DNA from: Methanosarcina sp. MSH10X1 | Lineage (GTDB): Archaea; Halobacteriota; Methanosarcinia; Methanosarcinales; Methanosarcinaceae | Assembly: GCF_004099695.1 (NCBI RefSeq) | Contig: NZ_SCHL01000002.1 | Coordinates: 294,535-358,534 of the forward strand | Direction of reading: 5' to 3' | Length of the DNA stretch: 64,000 nt | Shown here: positions 26,318-37,822 of the stretch, piece after piece | Layout: every line of letters starts with the position of its first letter | Numbering within the stretch: position 1 is the first letter of the stretch | Made by a program: the position numbers and the translations under genes | Notes under the pieces: model-generated | The model's input: only the letters and a program-made list of their open reading frames with translations | Database searches by the model: none | Told to the model about the DNA's origin: nothing

Positions 26318-27127
26318 TTATTCCACAATAATTGCGGCATATCCTACAACTGCGCTGGTGTCTCCGGAGACATCTCCACTGTTTGAATAATTAAGCAATT
26401 CAGCCCGGTTCGCACCAAGCTCCTGTGCAGCTGTCAACATCGCAGCAATCGGTCCATATCCGCATACAGATGCGTTTCTCCTGTAAAGCCTTTCATATAT
26501 TCCAGAAACATCCAGCTTAAGGATAGCTTCTATAACTTCATTATCGATTTCTCTTGCAAGGTTTGCAGGCTGGTAATGAGTAAAATCGCTGGATGCAATG
26601 AACGCAACTTTTTTCCCGCTTTCGGAAGCGAGGCTGGCAACAAGCTCTCCCACTTCAGTTGCGGTTTCTTCATCCTGCATACCCAGGCAGATAGGAAGAA
26701 TCCTGAAATCCTGATCGAAGCGGTATTGAAGGAAAGGAAGCTGAACTTCGATAGAATGTTCGTATCGGTGTCCGAGCTCGTCTATATCAATAATACTACC
26801 TGATAGCCCGTCTGCAAGTTCACGATCAACCTCGAGAGTTCCCAGGGGAGTTTTCCAGGTGTCCGTGGATACTGATACAGGTGAGCCATATCCCGTATGA
26901 TTGGGACCGAAAATAACATATGTGTCGGCTTTAGGGAGGGCTGCATAGACATGTGCAGCGACCTTCCCTGAATAGACATACCCGGCATGCGGGCAAACAG
27001 CCCCGAGAATCTTTCGTTCCCGGATCTCCAGACCTTCAAAACACTGCTTGAGTTCTTTCTCCAGATTTTCAGGACGCAGGGGATAGAACTGCCCTGCAAC
27101 TGCTGGCTGTCTCATTTGTATCACCAT
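26318..27127 (-). CDS. MEMO1-family protein (AmmeMemoRadiSam system protein B)
   Basis: 269 aa. PAVAGQFYP at the N-terminus, CPHAGYVYSG, GPNHTGYG and the SSDFTHY motif are diagnostic of the Memo family, structurally related to class III dioxygenases. The His residues in HAGY, NHTG and the GHRYEHSIEVQLPFLQ segment form the metal site. Its biochemical role in archaea is unsettled. It sits between uS2 and mvk, a placement common in archaea. The start is either MVIQMRQPAV or Met5. Confidence 0.93.
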   Translation of the reverse strand: MVIQMRQPAVAGQFYPLRPENLEKELKQCFEGLEIRERKILGAVCPHAGYVYSGKVAAHVYAALPKADTYVIFGPNHTGYGSPVSVSTDTWKTPLGTLEVDRELADGLSGSIIDIDELGHRYEHSIEVQLPFLQYRFDQDFRILPICLGMQDEETATEVGELVASLASESGKKVAFIASSDFTHYQPANLAREIDNEVIEAILKLDVSGIYERLYRRNASVCGYGPIAAMLTAAQELGANRAELLNYSNSGDVSGDTSAVVGYAAIIVE

Positions 27128-27183
27128 ATAAGATATGGATCATTTTTATATAGCCTTGCAGTATGCAGGACTGCCTTTCGAAA

Positions 27184-27933
<750 letters not shown>

Positions 27934-27994
27934 TCATAATATAGAATCAACAATAAAACACATTCGATATCTGAAAATGTATCCCACTGCGTTT

Positions 27995-28228
<234 letters not shown>

Positions 28229-28289
28229 TCATGATAAGTTTGATATTTTACAGTACATGCCTTAAACCAGCACCCTGGAAATAGGGAAA

Positions 28290-28364
28290 TGGGACCGCTG
28301 AGATTCGAACTCAGGTTCCGGCGTCCCGAACGCCGAAGGATGGACCAAGCTACCCTACGGTCCC
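28290..28364 (-). tRNA. tRNA-Pro (anticodon CGG)
   Basis: On the minus strand the acceptor GGGACCG pairs with CGGTCCC, discriminator A. The anticodon stem CGGCG/CGCCG encloses TTCGGGA, giving anticodon CGG (codon CCG). The T arm is CTGAG-TTCGAAT-CTCAG. 75 nt, no encoded CCA. Its first base directly follows the rpoN stop codon. Confidence 0.95.
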
Positions 28365-28553
28365 TTACTGGTACGGCGAAAGCACATCAACGAGCTCAAC
28401 ATGGCTTAGTATCATTCTGCGGCAGCAGTAGCGGGTGATCCCGAGATCATCCAGCACCGCAGCAGCATCTTCGCCATCACCGACACGTCTTTTATACTCA
28501 TCCCAATAGTTTGAGATTACTTTTCCACATGAGAAACATCGGACTGGGATCAT
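28365..28553 (-). CDS. rpoN: DNA-directed RNA polymerase subunit N
   Basis: 62 aa from the ATG at 28553. The zinc-bundle motif is CFSCG at the N-terminus with CCRRM later; [13 protein letters not shown] is the invariant archaeal/Rpb10 start. A longer frame begins at 28604, inside the uS9 gene, and is not supported. The start lies four bases after the uS9 stop, and the stop abuts the tRNA-Pro gene with no spacer. Confidence 0.97.
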   Translation of the reverse strand: MIPVRCFSCGKVISNYWDEYKRRVGDGEDAAAVLDDLGITRYCCRRMILSHVELVDVLSPYQ

Positions 28554-28557
28554 AGTC

Positions 28558-28968
<411 letters not shown>

Positions 28969-28975
28969 TCACCCT

Positions 28976-30240
<1,265 letters not shown>

Positions 30241-30243
30241 TAC

Positions 30244-30395
30244 CCCACCAGGGGAATGATCAATTAGGGGAGCAGGCGATCTCGCGCTGAGCCTGCATTT
30301 TATGCGCGAACAGGCAGTAACTAGACTCTCAAAACTGATGACGATCGGGCCTGATCGATGTAGTGAGTAAGTAAACTCAACCAGGTGGTGCTACT
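30244..30395 (+). promoter_or_regulatory. Structured 5' leader of the decarboxylase gene with competing hairpins
   Basis: GCAGGC (30272-30277) can pair with GCCTGC (30291-30296), and the same GCCTG can instead pair with CAGGC (30311-30315), so the two hairpins exclude each other. A third hairpin, CGATC (30342-30346) with GATCG (30353-30357), follows. The ribosome-binding site AGGTGGTG lies just before the ATG at 30396. It does not match the TPP riboswitch, T-box or hammerhead patterns I know. Confidence 0.45.
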
Positions 30396-32024
30396 ATGCC
30401 GACAGTTATTCAATATCTTCTTGATAGATTAAAGCAGCTGGGTATAAGAGACATTTTCGGCGTGCCAGGAGACTTTGCGTTTCCTATAAACAATGCCATA
30501 TGTGATGATAAGGAACTTCGCTGGATAGGTTGCTGCAACGAGCTGAATGCCGCATATGCTGCTGACGGCTACGCTCGTATTAACCGTATGTCAGCACTGT
30601 GCACTACTTTCGGAGTAGGTGAACTCTCCACACTATGCGGTATGGCTGGCTCTTACGCAGAACACAATCCGGTATTCCATATTGTCGGAATGCCGAAGAT
30701 GCAGGTACAGAAGAAACATGCCATACTGCACCACTCACTGGGCGACGGAGAAGCCAGCATATTTATGGAAATGGCTACCTTAGTTGTATGCGCGAGCACA
30801 ATGCTTACTCCGGAAAACTGCGTTGAAGAAGTCGAGCGTGTCATTGACGCAGCACTGGAGAACCGCCAGCCTGTTTACATTGCAATACCTCATGACTACG
30901 TGCATGCAAACATTTCATCCCTTGCGGCACCGGCAAGAATGCCTTTAAAAAGTGACCCTGCGACTCTTGAGGAGGTGGTCTCAATTATTTCAGGCAAGCT
31001 CTCAAATGCAAAACAAGCCTGTATTATGCCGGGTTTTCTTGTTGACCGTTTTGGCCTCAAGGATCTGACTCTGGCTGTTATTAATGCTTCGGGCTTGCCT
31101 TATGCTACTATGGCGCTGGATAAGTCAATTCTTGATGAAACCAATCCGTCCTACATGGGGTTATACATGGGACAGCTTATCAACCCTGAAATTAAGGAAT
31201 TTGTGGAGTCCTGCGACTGCATACTTGCCATAGGCACTATCCTGTCCGATATTAATATGGGCATGTTCACTGCAAACCTGGATAAGTCCCGGATTATCAA
31301 TATTATGCCTTTCAGTGTCCATATAGGAAACACTGATTATATCAATGTAAGAATGCTTGATGTACTGGATGAACTTGCCAGAAGGCTCAATAAGCGCACA
31401 GATATCAAGGGACCTGTAGCAAAGCGTCCCGTAGCTCCGGAGGTAAATGCCGGAGACCCGATAACAGCTGACTATTTATACGCGAAATACGCCGAATTTT
31501 TTAAGCCCGATGACATAGTCGTAGTTGACTCAACCTCATCCTTCTACGGGTTACTGCCTTTACCTTTACCGAATGGAGTTAAGTTCCAGATCCAGATGCT
31601 CTGGGGAGCTATAGGCTGGGCTACCCCGGCTTCTTTTGGCACCGCACTGGCTGCACCTGACCGGCGAGTAATCCTCATAACAGGCGAAGGGTCACACCAG
31701 ATGACAGCTCAGGAGATCAGCCAGTTTTACCGATACGATCTAAAGCCTATTATTTTCGTGCTGAATAATCACGGCTACCTGATAGAAAAAATGCTATCTA
31801 AAAAATTAGATTACTGCTACAATGACATTCCGGAATGGAAATACCATAAGTTACCAGAGGTACTTGGTTGTAATAACTGGATTACAAGAAAAGCCACTAC
31901 CTGCGGTGACCTTGATAAGGTTATGAGAGAGCTGGATACTGCCAAAACCGGTGCATATATAGAAATAGTTACGCCAGAACTCTCGGCTCCCCAGCTTATG
32001 GAGGCAGCTCATAAAAACCTGTAA
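30396..32024 (+). CDS. Thiamine-diphosphate 2-oxo-acid decarboxylase (pyruvate/indolepyruvate decarboxylase family)
   Basis: 542 aa. The N-terminal Pyr domain has the cofactor-activating Glu49 (CCNELNAAYAADGYAR) and the HH pair 112-113 (ILHHSLGDGE) that marks PDC/IPDC enzymes. The C-terminal PP domain has GEGSHQMTAQEISQF and NNHGY for Mg-ThDP. It would convert a 2-oxo acid to an aldehyde and CO2; pyruvate, indolepyruvate or a branched 2-oxo acid are all possible. Such enzymes are unusual in methanogens, which oxidise 2-oxo acids with ferredoxin-linked enzymes. A strong site precedes the ATG. The leader and isolation suggest acquisition by transfer. No adjacent alcohol or aldehyde dehydrogenase. 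Confidence 0.88.
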   Translation: MPTVIQYLLDRLKQLGIRDIFGVPGDFAFPINNAICDDKELRWIGCCNELNAAYAADGYARINRMSALCTTFGVGELSTLCGMAGSYAEHNPVFHIVGMPKMQVQKKHAILHHSLGDGEASIFMEMATLVVCASTMLTPENCVEEVERVIDAALENRQPVYIAIPHDYVHANISSLAAPARMPLKSDPATLEEVVSIISGKLSNAKQACIMPGFLVDRFGLKDLTLAVINASGLPYATMALDKSILDETNPSYMGLYMGQLINPEIKEFVESCDCILAIGTILSDINMGMFTANLDKSRIINIMPFSVHIGNTDYINVRMLDVLDELARRLNKRTDIKGPVAKRPVAPEVNAGDPITADYLYAKYAEFFKPDDIVVVDSTSSFYGLLPLPLPNGVKFQIQMLWGAIGWATPASFGTALAAPDRRVILITGEGSHQMTAQEISQFYRYDLKPIIFVLNNHGYLIEKMLSKKLDYCYNDIPEWKYHKLPEVLGCNNWITRKATTCGDLDKVMRELDTAKTGAYIEIVTPELSAPQLMEAAHKNL

Positions 32025-32186
32025 AGGCTGTAAATCAAACCATTATTTGGTAAATTAATAATTAAGGGGATTATAAGAATGTTGTCCGGCAGGGCAACTT
32101 TAATCTTTACTTTCTCTTACTTTATCCTGGATGCTTAAAAAGCTGCGATCTCACTCCCATCTTATTTATTCATCTAAAGAATTTTA

Positions 32187-32690
32187 TTAAATAGAGATGC
32201 CGAGAACAGACCTGGCAACCTTCCCGAAAACCGCCTCGATATCGCATCCGTATTTTTTTGCTACAATAAGTGCTACTATTCGGATATCCACAAGATAGGA
32301 TAGCCTGTCCTGCATGGAATTAATCTCGGAGACGAGTCTCTGCCGGTTTACCCCGGTATCTGCGGAGATATATTCGAGAACTTGCTCAAAAGAAATCTCT
32401 TCTTTCACTGACTTTTTTCCTCTGGAACTTTTCTGGTTTTCAAGAAAATCTTCCGATGGCTTGAAAGCATGTGGAAGCCGGATACTTTCCACATCGAAGC
32501 ATGGCACAAGAATTCCGGCTTTAAGGGAGAGAACGCCTGCTTCAAGAGCTTTTTCCTTTACCTTTGAGGCAATTTTCGGGGAAAACCATTTCAGGTCAAA
32601 AGCCAGGGAATACTCAAAATCTTTTTCTGAAAGGGAAGATGCAAGTGTTTTTTTAAACGGAACGGAAACTACTCGTTTAAGTTCTTCCAT
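32187..32690 (-). CDS. DUF2240-family protein
   Basis: 167 aa, basic. The N-terminal LKRVVSVPFKKTLASSLSEKDFEYSLAFDLKWFSP and the C-terminal DIRIVALIVAKKYGCDIE match the archaeal DUF2240 family, as I recall it; function unknown. A central charged linker (about 85-105) joins the two parts. No cysteine or catalytic motif is visible. Convergent with the decarboxylase gene. Confidence 0.75.
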   Translation of the reverse strand: MEELKRVVSVPFKKTLASSLSEKDFEYSLAFDLKWFSPKIASKVKEKALEAGVLSLKAGILVPCFDVESIRLPHAFKPSEDFLENQKSSRGKKSVKEEISFEQVLEYISADTGVNRQRLVSEINSMQDRLSYLVDIRIVALIVAKKYGCDIEAVFGKVARSVLGISI

Positions 32691-33116
32691 TAACTAACCC
32701 CTTAAAATTGATATTGGTAAGAAGTTGTTTTATCCTGAAATAATTTCGCTTCGAAACTCTTTTCCTCTTGTCCATATTTTCACAACACAAAAAGCCTTAT
32801 CCCAATTCTGAATTTCGCTTCTATTAGCAATCTGTTCCAGATATGCTCATATAAAATAATTCCGGCTAAATCATCTAACTGTCAGAGATAAAGTAATAAT
32901 TTCAAACTCAAAATTAGTTAAAATCGAATTGTTTAAAAGATTACAAAAAACTTTTAAAGAATTAATTAAAATAGTTTATAGGGTTTGGAAGTAATTTTCC
33001 CAATACACCCTAAACTCTATAAATCTACCCAAGATGCATGGATTATGTTAGCTTTGCTTTTATTTAAGCTTGCCTGATTCTGCCTCCTGGGGTTAAAATC
33101 ATTAGGAGTGAAACAG
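32691..33116. other. AT-rich spacer
   Basis: Divergent promoter space for the DUF2240 gene and the secreted protein at 33117. Several TATA-like stretches; no gene recognised. Confidence 0.5.
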
Positions 33117-34220
33117 ATGATTAAGATCAAAATTACAATAAGCATACTTTTTTTGGCAATGCTAGTTAGTATGGCGTTGATACCATCAGCAATGGCCTCC
33201 ACAGAAGAACAGCAAACCAGCCTAACTAAAGATGCTGCTCAGTTAAAAATTGAGGCTTTAGAGGCCAAACTGGGAGAAGAAGGAATGGAGGAAGTTGCAG
33301 ATTACTTAGAACTGCAAACCTCTTTGCCGGATGTCGTTAAGGCGATGCCTTATAGAGCGCTTGCTTTTGCTGGCACTCAGGAGGAAAGTAGGTCTATCAC
33401 CTTCAAGTACATTGATGGTTTTAATGTCTCTGAGGAGGAGAAAGACAGATATAAAGCTGGTATCAAAGATATCTGGGATAGGTATCCAGATAAGATCACC
33501 AAAGACGACTATGAATTTATGAGTGAGATTGGTCCTATGCTAGTCAATGAGTCTTTGAAAAGTTATAAGCTTGTCTCCGTGATGTGGCTTTCTACCCCAC
33601 ATCAGGACTATGCTTACTATGCTTGCGATGGATCTTCCTATAGGAATTATGCTAAAAATGCAGCCGACGACCCAGATAATGGTGTGATGGACCCGGAACC
33701 ATTCTATAGATATTATAATCACTATGAAGATGGGTTGCTACATATTGGAGGAGCACCTGGTAGGTGCGATGAGTTTGCGGATTCTGCCATTTCTGCAGTG
33801 AATAATGGAGATTGGGCTACTGCACATCAGAGATTTGGTTACTCAAGTCATTATCTAACTGATCCAGGTATCCCGTTCCATAGCGCTGGAGTAATCCGAC
33901 AGGGTGATCAGTACATTTGGGATTCTTATGAAAACACATACCATAGCATCTATGAGAATTATGTGAAAAGCAATTGGACTTCAGGATATAAGTTTAAAGA
34001 TTATGTGCAATATAATACTCAGTCAATAACTGTGAATGATCCTGAAGAAGCGGTTGAAGACAACGCTGAGCATAGTAGCCAGTATTTTGACTATATCTGG
34101 ACCGAGATGTACGAAGACCCTCAAAATTTTGGCTCAGATATCTACGTAGCTTACTATACTGCCCAGTGTGTCCAAATGTGCGCAAGATATACCCATGGAT
34201 TATATGATTATATAATGTGA
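33117..34220 (+). CDS. Secreted zinc-dependent phospholipase C / P1-nuclease-like protein
   Basis: 367 aa. The N-terminus is a Sec signal peptide (MIKIKITISILFLAMLVS... with PSAMAS before the mature part). The C-terminal half has HYEDG, RFGYSSHYLTDPGIPFHS and a later AEHSSQYFDY, the His/Asp pattern of the three-zinc phospholipase C/P1 nuclease fold, where H-YL-D---P-H is diagnostic. It would act outside the cytoplasm on phospholipids or nucleic acid; substrate is unproven. The ATG at 33117 is chosen because TAGGAGTG lies six bases upstream; a GTG at 33108 is part of that site. The next gene follows 16 bp after the stop. Confidence 0.78.
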   Translation: MIKIKITISILFLAMLVSMALIPSAMASTEEQQTSLTKDAAQLKIEALEAKLGEEGMEEVADYLELQTSLPDVVKAMPYRALAFAGTQEESRSITFKYIDGFNVSEEEKDRYKAGIKDIWDRYPDKITKDDYEFMSEIGPMLVNESLKSYKLVSVMWLSTPHQDYAYYACDGSSYRNYAKNAADDPDNGVMDPEPFYRYYNHYEDGLLHIGGAPGRCDEFADSAISAVNNGDWATAHQRFGYSSHYLTDPGIPFHSAGVIRQGDQYIWDSYENTYHSIYENYVKSNWTSGYKFKDYVQYNTQSITVNDPEEAVEDNAEHSSQYFDYIWTEMYEDPQNFGSDIYVAYYTAQCVQMCARYTHGLYDYIM

Positions 34221-34236
34221 GGAAAAGGTAATTTAA

Positions 34237-34812
34237 ATGAAGTTTAGATTTAAGGAGGTGCCATGGGAGGCATCTCTTTTCTTTATTGGTTGGATTTGGC
34301 TTGGTTTGTCAATGTTTGGAATGACTTTAGTTAACATGTTTGTACCAGAGCTGAATTTATATCATCTTGTTGTAGGTATGATATATCTGTTTCCAATGAC
34401 AGTTATTGGATTTAAGACTATAAAGAACAGGAATATCACTGGTCTGCCTTTGTTTATTTGTTCTGGAATAGTCGGAGTTTGGGCAATTCTCTTGCACATG
34501 AAAATGAATTTAGGACGTGATTACGAGTTTTTTCATGGTCAGATTCAAGAAACAGTTATGTTGATATTATTATTGGTAGCTGTACCATTAAGTTACTATA
34601 TATTTGCTCGCTCAGTAGGATGCAAAGACACACGAAACATGAAAGTTCTTAAAATATTCCCTGTAGTAGCTTTTTTCATAATAATTATTATTGAGTTATT
34701 AGGGATTAGCTACTACGGCATGGTCAATTCTGTTTTGTTGTTTTCTTTCTTATTATTAATAGGGCCTTTATTGGGGGGATTGTACATATCGGAGATTGTG
34801 CCGAGCATCTAA
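34237..34812 (+). CDS. Multi-span membrane protein paired with the phospholipase-like gene
   Basis: 191 aa with about six hydrophobic segments, including SLFFIGWIWLGLSMFGMTL, LPLFICSGIVGVWAILL and VMLILLLVAVPLSYYIFA. It has no recognised family motif. It starts 16 bp after the secreted phospholipase-like gene, with GAGGAAAAGG upstream, so the two form an operon. It could protect the cell, retain the enzyme at the membrane or have an unrelated role; nothing in the sequence decides. Confidence 0.75.
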   Translation: MKFRFKEVPWEASLFFIGWIWLGLSMFGMTLVNMFVPELNLYHLVVGMIYLFPMTVIGFKTIKNRNITGLPLFICSGIVGVWAILLHMKMNLGRDYEFFHGQIQETVMLILLLVAVPLSYYIFARSVGCKDTRNMKVLKIFPVVAFFIIIIIELLGISYYGMVNSVLLFSFLLLIGPLLGGLYISEIVPSI

Positions 34813-35184
34813 TTTGTTATATCCTGAAGTGATTCCTCAGTTTAAAAATTATTGCATTGTTTGATGTATAATACACTATCGGATGACTCAAAAGTTTAAT
34901 CATTGAGGGAAATTCATTTCTATCTAGAGATGTGAAACGACCACATAGCATGAAATAAATTTGAAGTAGAAGTAAAAATAGTGAGTTCCCTGTATTCGAT
35001 TTACACCATATATAAAAAATTAAAAAAAGTGAAATAATTTTGGGATAAAACAAAATCTAAGATAATAGAATTTAAGATAAATGAAAATAAAGAAATTTAA
35101 AGTAAAGACTACAAAATTAGAATCTCCGGCGCGGAATACTCACCTTAAACTTTCGCCGGAGTAAAGCCTTCCTGAAATTGGAAA
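34813..35184. other. Convergent spacer
   Basis: AT-rich; contains the serA terminator hairpin at 35124-35161 and no recognised gene. Confidence 0.5.
35124..35161 (-). terminator. Candidate serA terminator hairpin
   Basis: CTCCGGCG (35124-35131) and CGCCGGAG (35154-35161) form a perfect 8-bp stem around a 22-base loop, 24 bases after the serA stop. Confidence 0.6.
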
Positions 35185-36756
35185 TTAGAGAGTTACAAGT
35201 CTGGCATCGAGTATTCCATCAACTTTCCGGACTTCCTCAAGGATCGGGTCAGAAACTTCAGTGTCTACGTTAAGAACCATCATGGTCACGCCTCCGATTT
35301 CTGCCCTGCCTACCTGCATGCCTGAAATATTGATATCGTTTTTACCAAGCACGAGGCAGCATGGTCCGATAACATTGGGCCTGTTAATGTGCTTGGCAAA
35401 TATCATATGGCCTGCAGGGAAGATATCTACCCTGTCGTCATCGACTGCAACGATCTTTGGTTCGTCCCCGACAACAGTGCCTGCAACCAGTTTAGCCTGC
35501 CCGTTGCTGCTAAGCCTGATACTGATAGTTGAAGAGTATTCCTCGGAAGATTCGGATTTGCTCTCCACGACTGCAATCTTTCTGGATTTTGCAAGGGTAG
35601 GGGCATTGACATAGTTCACTCCGGAACCGAGAGCCATTTCAAGCAGCCCTTTAAGTGCAGAAACTGTAAGGGGTCTTGTATCCTTTCCGGAAATCTCCCC
35701 GTTATATCCGATTTCTACCTTTTCGTAATTTCCGTTTACGAGTTGCCCTGCAATCTTGCCCATAATCTCAGCAAGCCTGATGTAAGGGGCAAGAATTGCC
35801 ATAGCTTCCGGCTTTACCGAGGGAATATTGATTGCGTTCTTTGCAAGCCCGCCTGTAAGGACGGATACTACTTCCTTTGCAATGTCGATTGCCACATTAA
35901 CCTGGGCTTCCTGAGTGGAGGCTCCAAGATGAGGAGTAACTACGACGTTGTCATAGTTCAGAATAGGGCTGTTAAATGGAGGTTCCTCGACGAAAACATC
36001 TATTGCTGCGCCGCCCACTCTTCCGCTTTCAAGAGCTTTCGCCAGGGCATCTTCGCTAATAATGCCGCCGCGGGCGCAGTTGATAATTCTGACGCCGGGT
36101 TTCATCAGGGCAAACTGTTCCTCATCAAGAATATTTCTGGTTTCTTTGATGAGGGGAGTGTGCACTGTAATATAGTCGGCTTCTTTAGCGATTTCGTTAA
36201 CTGTAGCCAGCTTAACTCCAAGCTCTACAGCCCGTTTTTCGGAAATAAAAGGATCATACCCCATGAGGTTCATTTCAAGCCCTGAAGCTCTTTTTGCAAC
36301 TTCGGAACCGATTCTTCCGAGCCCTATAACTCCCAGGGTCTTGCCTTTGACCTCAACGCCCGTGAATTTACTGCGTTTCCATTCTCTGGCTTTCAGGGAA
36401 GCATTTGCCTGCGGGATGTTCCTGGACATTGCCATCATCATGGCAATTGTGTGCTCTGCTGCCGAAATCATATTGCCTTCGGGAGCGTTCGTCACAATAA
36501 TGCCTTTTTTAGTAGCTGCATCCACATCAACGTTGTCAACTCCGACCCCGGCTCTCCCGATAACTTTCAGGTTGTCGGCAGCCTCGATAATCTTCTGAGT
36601 GACCTGGGTGCCGCTGCGTATTACAAGAGCATCGTAATCCTTGATTTTTTTCACCAGCTCATCTTCCGAAAGCCCGGTGGAAACGTCAACCATAAAGTGT
36701 TCTTTTAGAATCTCCAATCCTTCATTGGAGAGTGAGTCGCTGACCAATACTTTCAT
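35185..36756 (-). CDS. serA: D-3-phosphoglycerate dehydrogenase
   Basis: 523 aa from the ATG at 36756 (MKVLVSDSLSNEGLEIL), preceded by CTGGAG; a longer frame to 36846 has no family counterpart. The enzyme makes 3-phosphohydroxypyruvate, the first step of serine synthesis. The NAD Rossmann motif is GVIGLGRIGSEVAKRA, catalytic residues are in INCARGG, EEP and TPHLGAST, then an ASB domain (about 315-440) and a C-terminal ACT domain (450-523), likely the serine-feedback site. Confidence 0.96.
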   Translation of the reverse strand: MKVLVSDSLSNEGLEILKEHFMVDVSTGLSEDELVKKIKDYDALVIRSGTQVTQKIIEAADNLKVIGRAGVGVDNVDVDAATKKGIIVTNAPEGNMISAAEHTIAMMMAMSRNIPQANASLKAREWKRSKFTGVEVKGKTLGVIGLGRIGSEVAKRASGLEMNLMGYDPFISEKRAVELGVKLATVNEIAKEADYITVHTPLIKETRNILDEEQFALMKPGVRIINCARGGIISEDALAKALESGRVGGAAIDVFVEEPPFNSPILNYDNVVVTPHLGASTQEAQVNVAIDIAKEVVSVLTGGLAKNAINIPSVKPEAMAILAPYIRLAEIMGKIAGQLVNGNYEKVEIGYNGEISGKDTRPLTVSALKGLLEMALGSGVNYVNAPTLAKSRKIAVVESKSESSEEYSSTISIRLSSNGQAKLVAGTVVGDEPKIVAVDDDRVDIFPAGHMIFAKHINRPNVIGPCCLVLGKNDINISGMQVGRAEIGGVTMMVLNVDTEVSDPILEEVRKVDGILDARLVTL

Positions 36757-36904
36757 GTCAATTTCTCCAGATAAATACGATAAGCATGAGATTTTAAATT
36801 TTAATAGAGAATACCAATCAACCTGATTACACTTAAGCATTATCACACATATTCTGAGGCAAACCTGCTCGTTTTGTTCCTATTAAGGTTCCTTTCCCGT
36901 ACGA

Positions 36905-37822
36905 TTATCCTACCAGCCTTATTATTCCTATCTTAGGTTCGTAACATTGTCCGCCTGCAAGCAGCGCATGGATGACCTCTTCTACAACCTGCTCAGGAAT
37001 TCCCCTGGAAACTGCGGCGTCCATAAAAGCTGCGTAATCGACTCCTTTGTTACCACCCATTTCCCTGAGCAATTCGAGCACAAATTCCTTCTGGTCAGTT
37101 TTGGCGCCTGTACCTCCGTCTAAATCCAGAGATTTGAGCCCTTCCTTTATGGAATCCCTAAGTAGTTTTACGAACTCCTGAGGAGCACGCTCCCTTTCAA
37201 GCGCTATGGAGATCCCTTCAGCAAGCTCGGAAGAAATGCCTTTATCGACAAGGTATTCCCGAACTTCTTCTCCATGATACCCGCTGGCAAGAGCATCCGA
37301 AAAGGCTTCAAGCCTTTCAACGGTCTGTTCTGCGGTATCCACAACCCATCTGTTGCGGATTTCCTCATCCACAACATTTGCCTCTTCAGCGCGAATAGAA
37401 ACAAAAACCGAATCAGGCTCGGGTTCGTAGATTCTGGCTTTTCCTGTAAGAGCGATGAAGGCAGGAACCTGCACCGTTGAAAAGAAAATCGAAGCGTCAG
37501 GCTGGTACTGCCCTGCGTATACTGTAAAAGCCCCGGTCGGATCAACTATCCTGGCTTTCCACATCTCGCCCTGCGTTCCGATATTGTCAAGTTCCGTAAC
37601 TACTCCAACCACGAAAACACGATTAAGAATGAGCCCAAGCGGGCTAATAAGCAGGTTCGGAACTTTCGAATCCGCAGCTTCCGGGTCAGACCGGGCGGAT
37701 TTTTCTAGTTCTCTGCAGGCTTCGAATTCTTTTGCAAAAATCCGCTTCGCAATCTCTCGTTTAAGCAAGATTGATTCCCCCATTGGAAATCTCTGAACAC
37801 GCGTCATGTCCATTCTCTTCAT
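36905..37822 (-). CDS. RPA-associated OB-fold protein (COG3390)
   Basis: 305 aa. One OB-fold domain at about 55-150 (NRVFVVGVVTELDN, KARIVDPTGAFTVYAGQY, FIALTGKARIYEP), then a helical region and a C-terminal winged-helix-like part (EFVLELLREMGG...GGQCYEPKIGIIRLV). It matches the protein encoded beside euryarchaeal RPA and thought to bind it. The start overlaps the RPA gene by up to 62 bp; Met4/Met6 (MDMTRVQRF) or Met14 (MGESILLK) are alternatives, so the true overlap is uncertain. Confidence 0.85.
   Translation of the reverse strand: MKRMDMTRVQRFPMGESILLKREIAKRIFAKEFEACRELEKSARSDPEAADSKVPNLLISPLGLILNRVFVVGVVTELDNIGTQGEMWKARIVDPTGAFTVYAGQYQPDASIFFSTVQVPAFIALTGKARIYEPEPDSVFVSIRAEEANVVDEEIRNRWVVDTAEQTVERLEAFSDALASGYHGEEVREYLVDKGISSELAEGISIALERERAPQEFVKLLRDSIKEGLKSLDLDGGTGAKTDQKEFVLELLREMGGNKGVDYAAFMDAAVSRGIPEQVVEEVIHALLAGGQCYEPKIGIIRLVG

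Noticed and set aside
30244..30395. TPP riboswitch, T-box or hammerhead ribozyme in the decarboxylase leader
   Set aside because: CTGATGA occurs, but no GAAA partner; TPP and T-box consensus sequences are absent.
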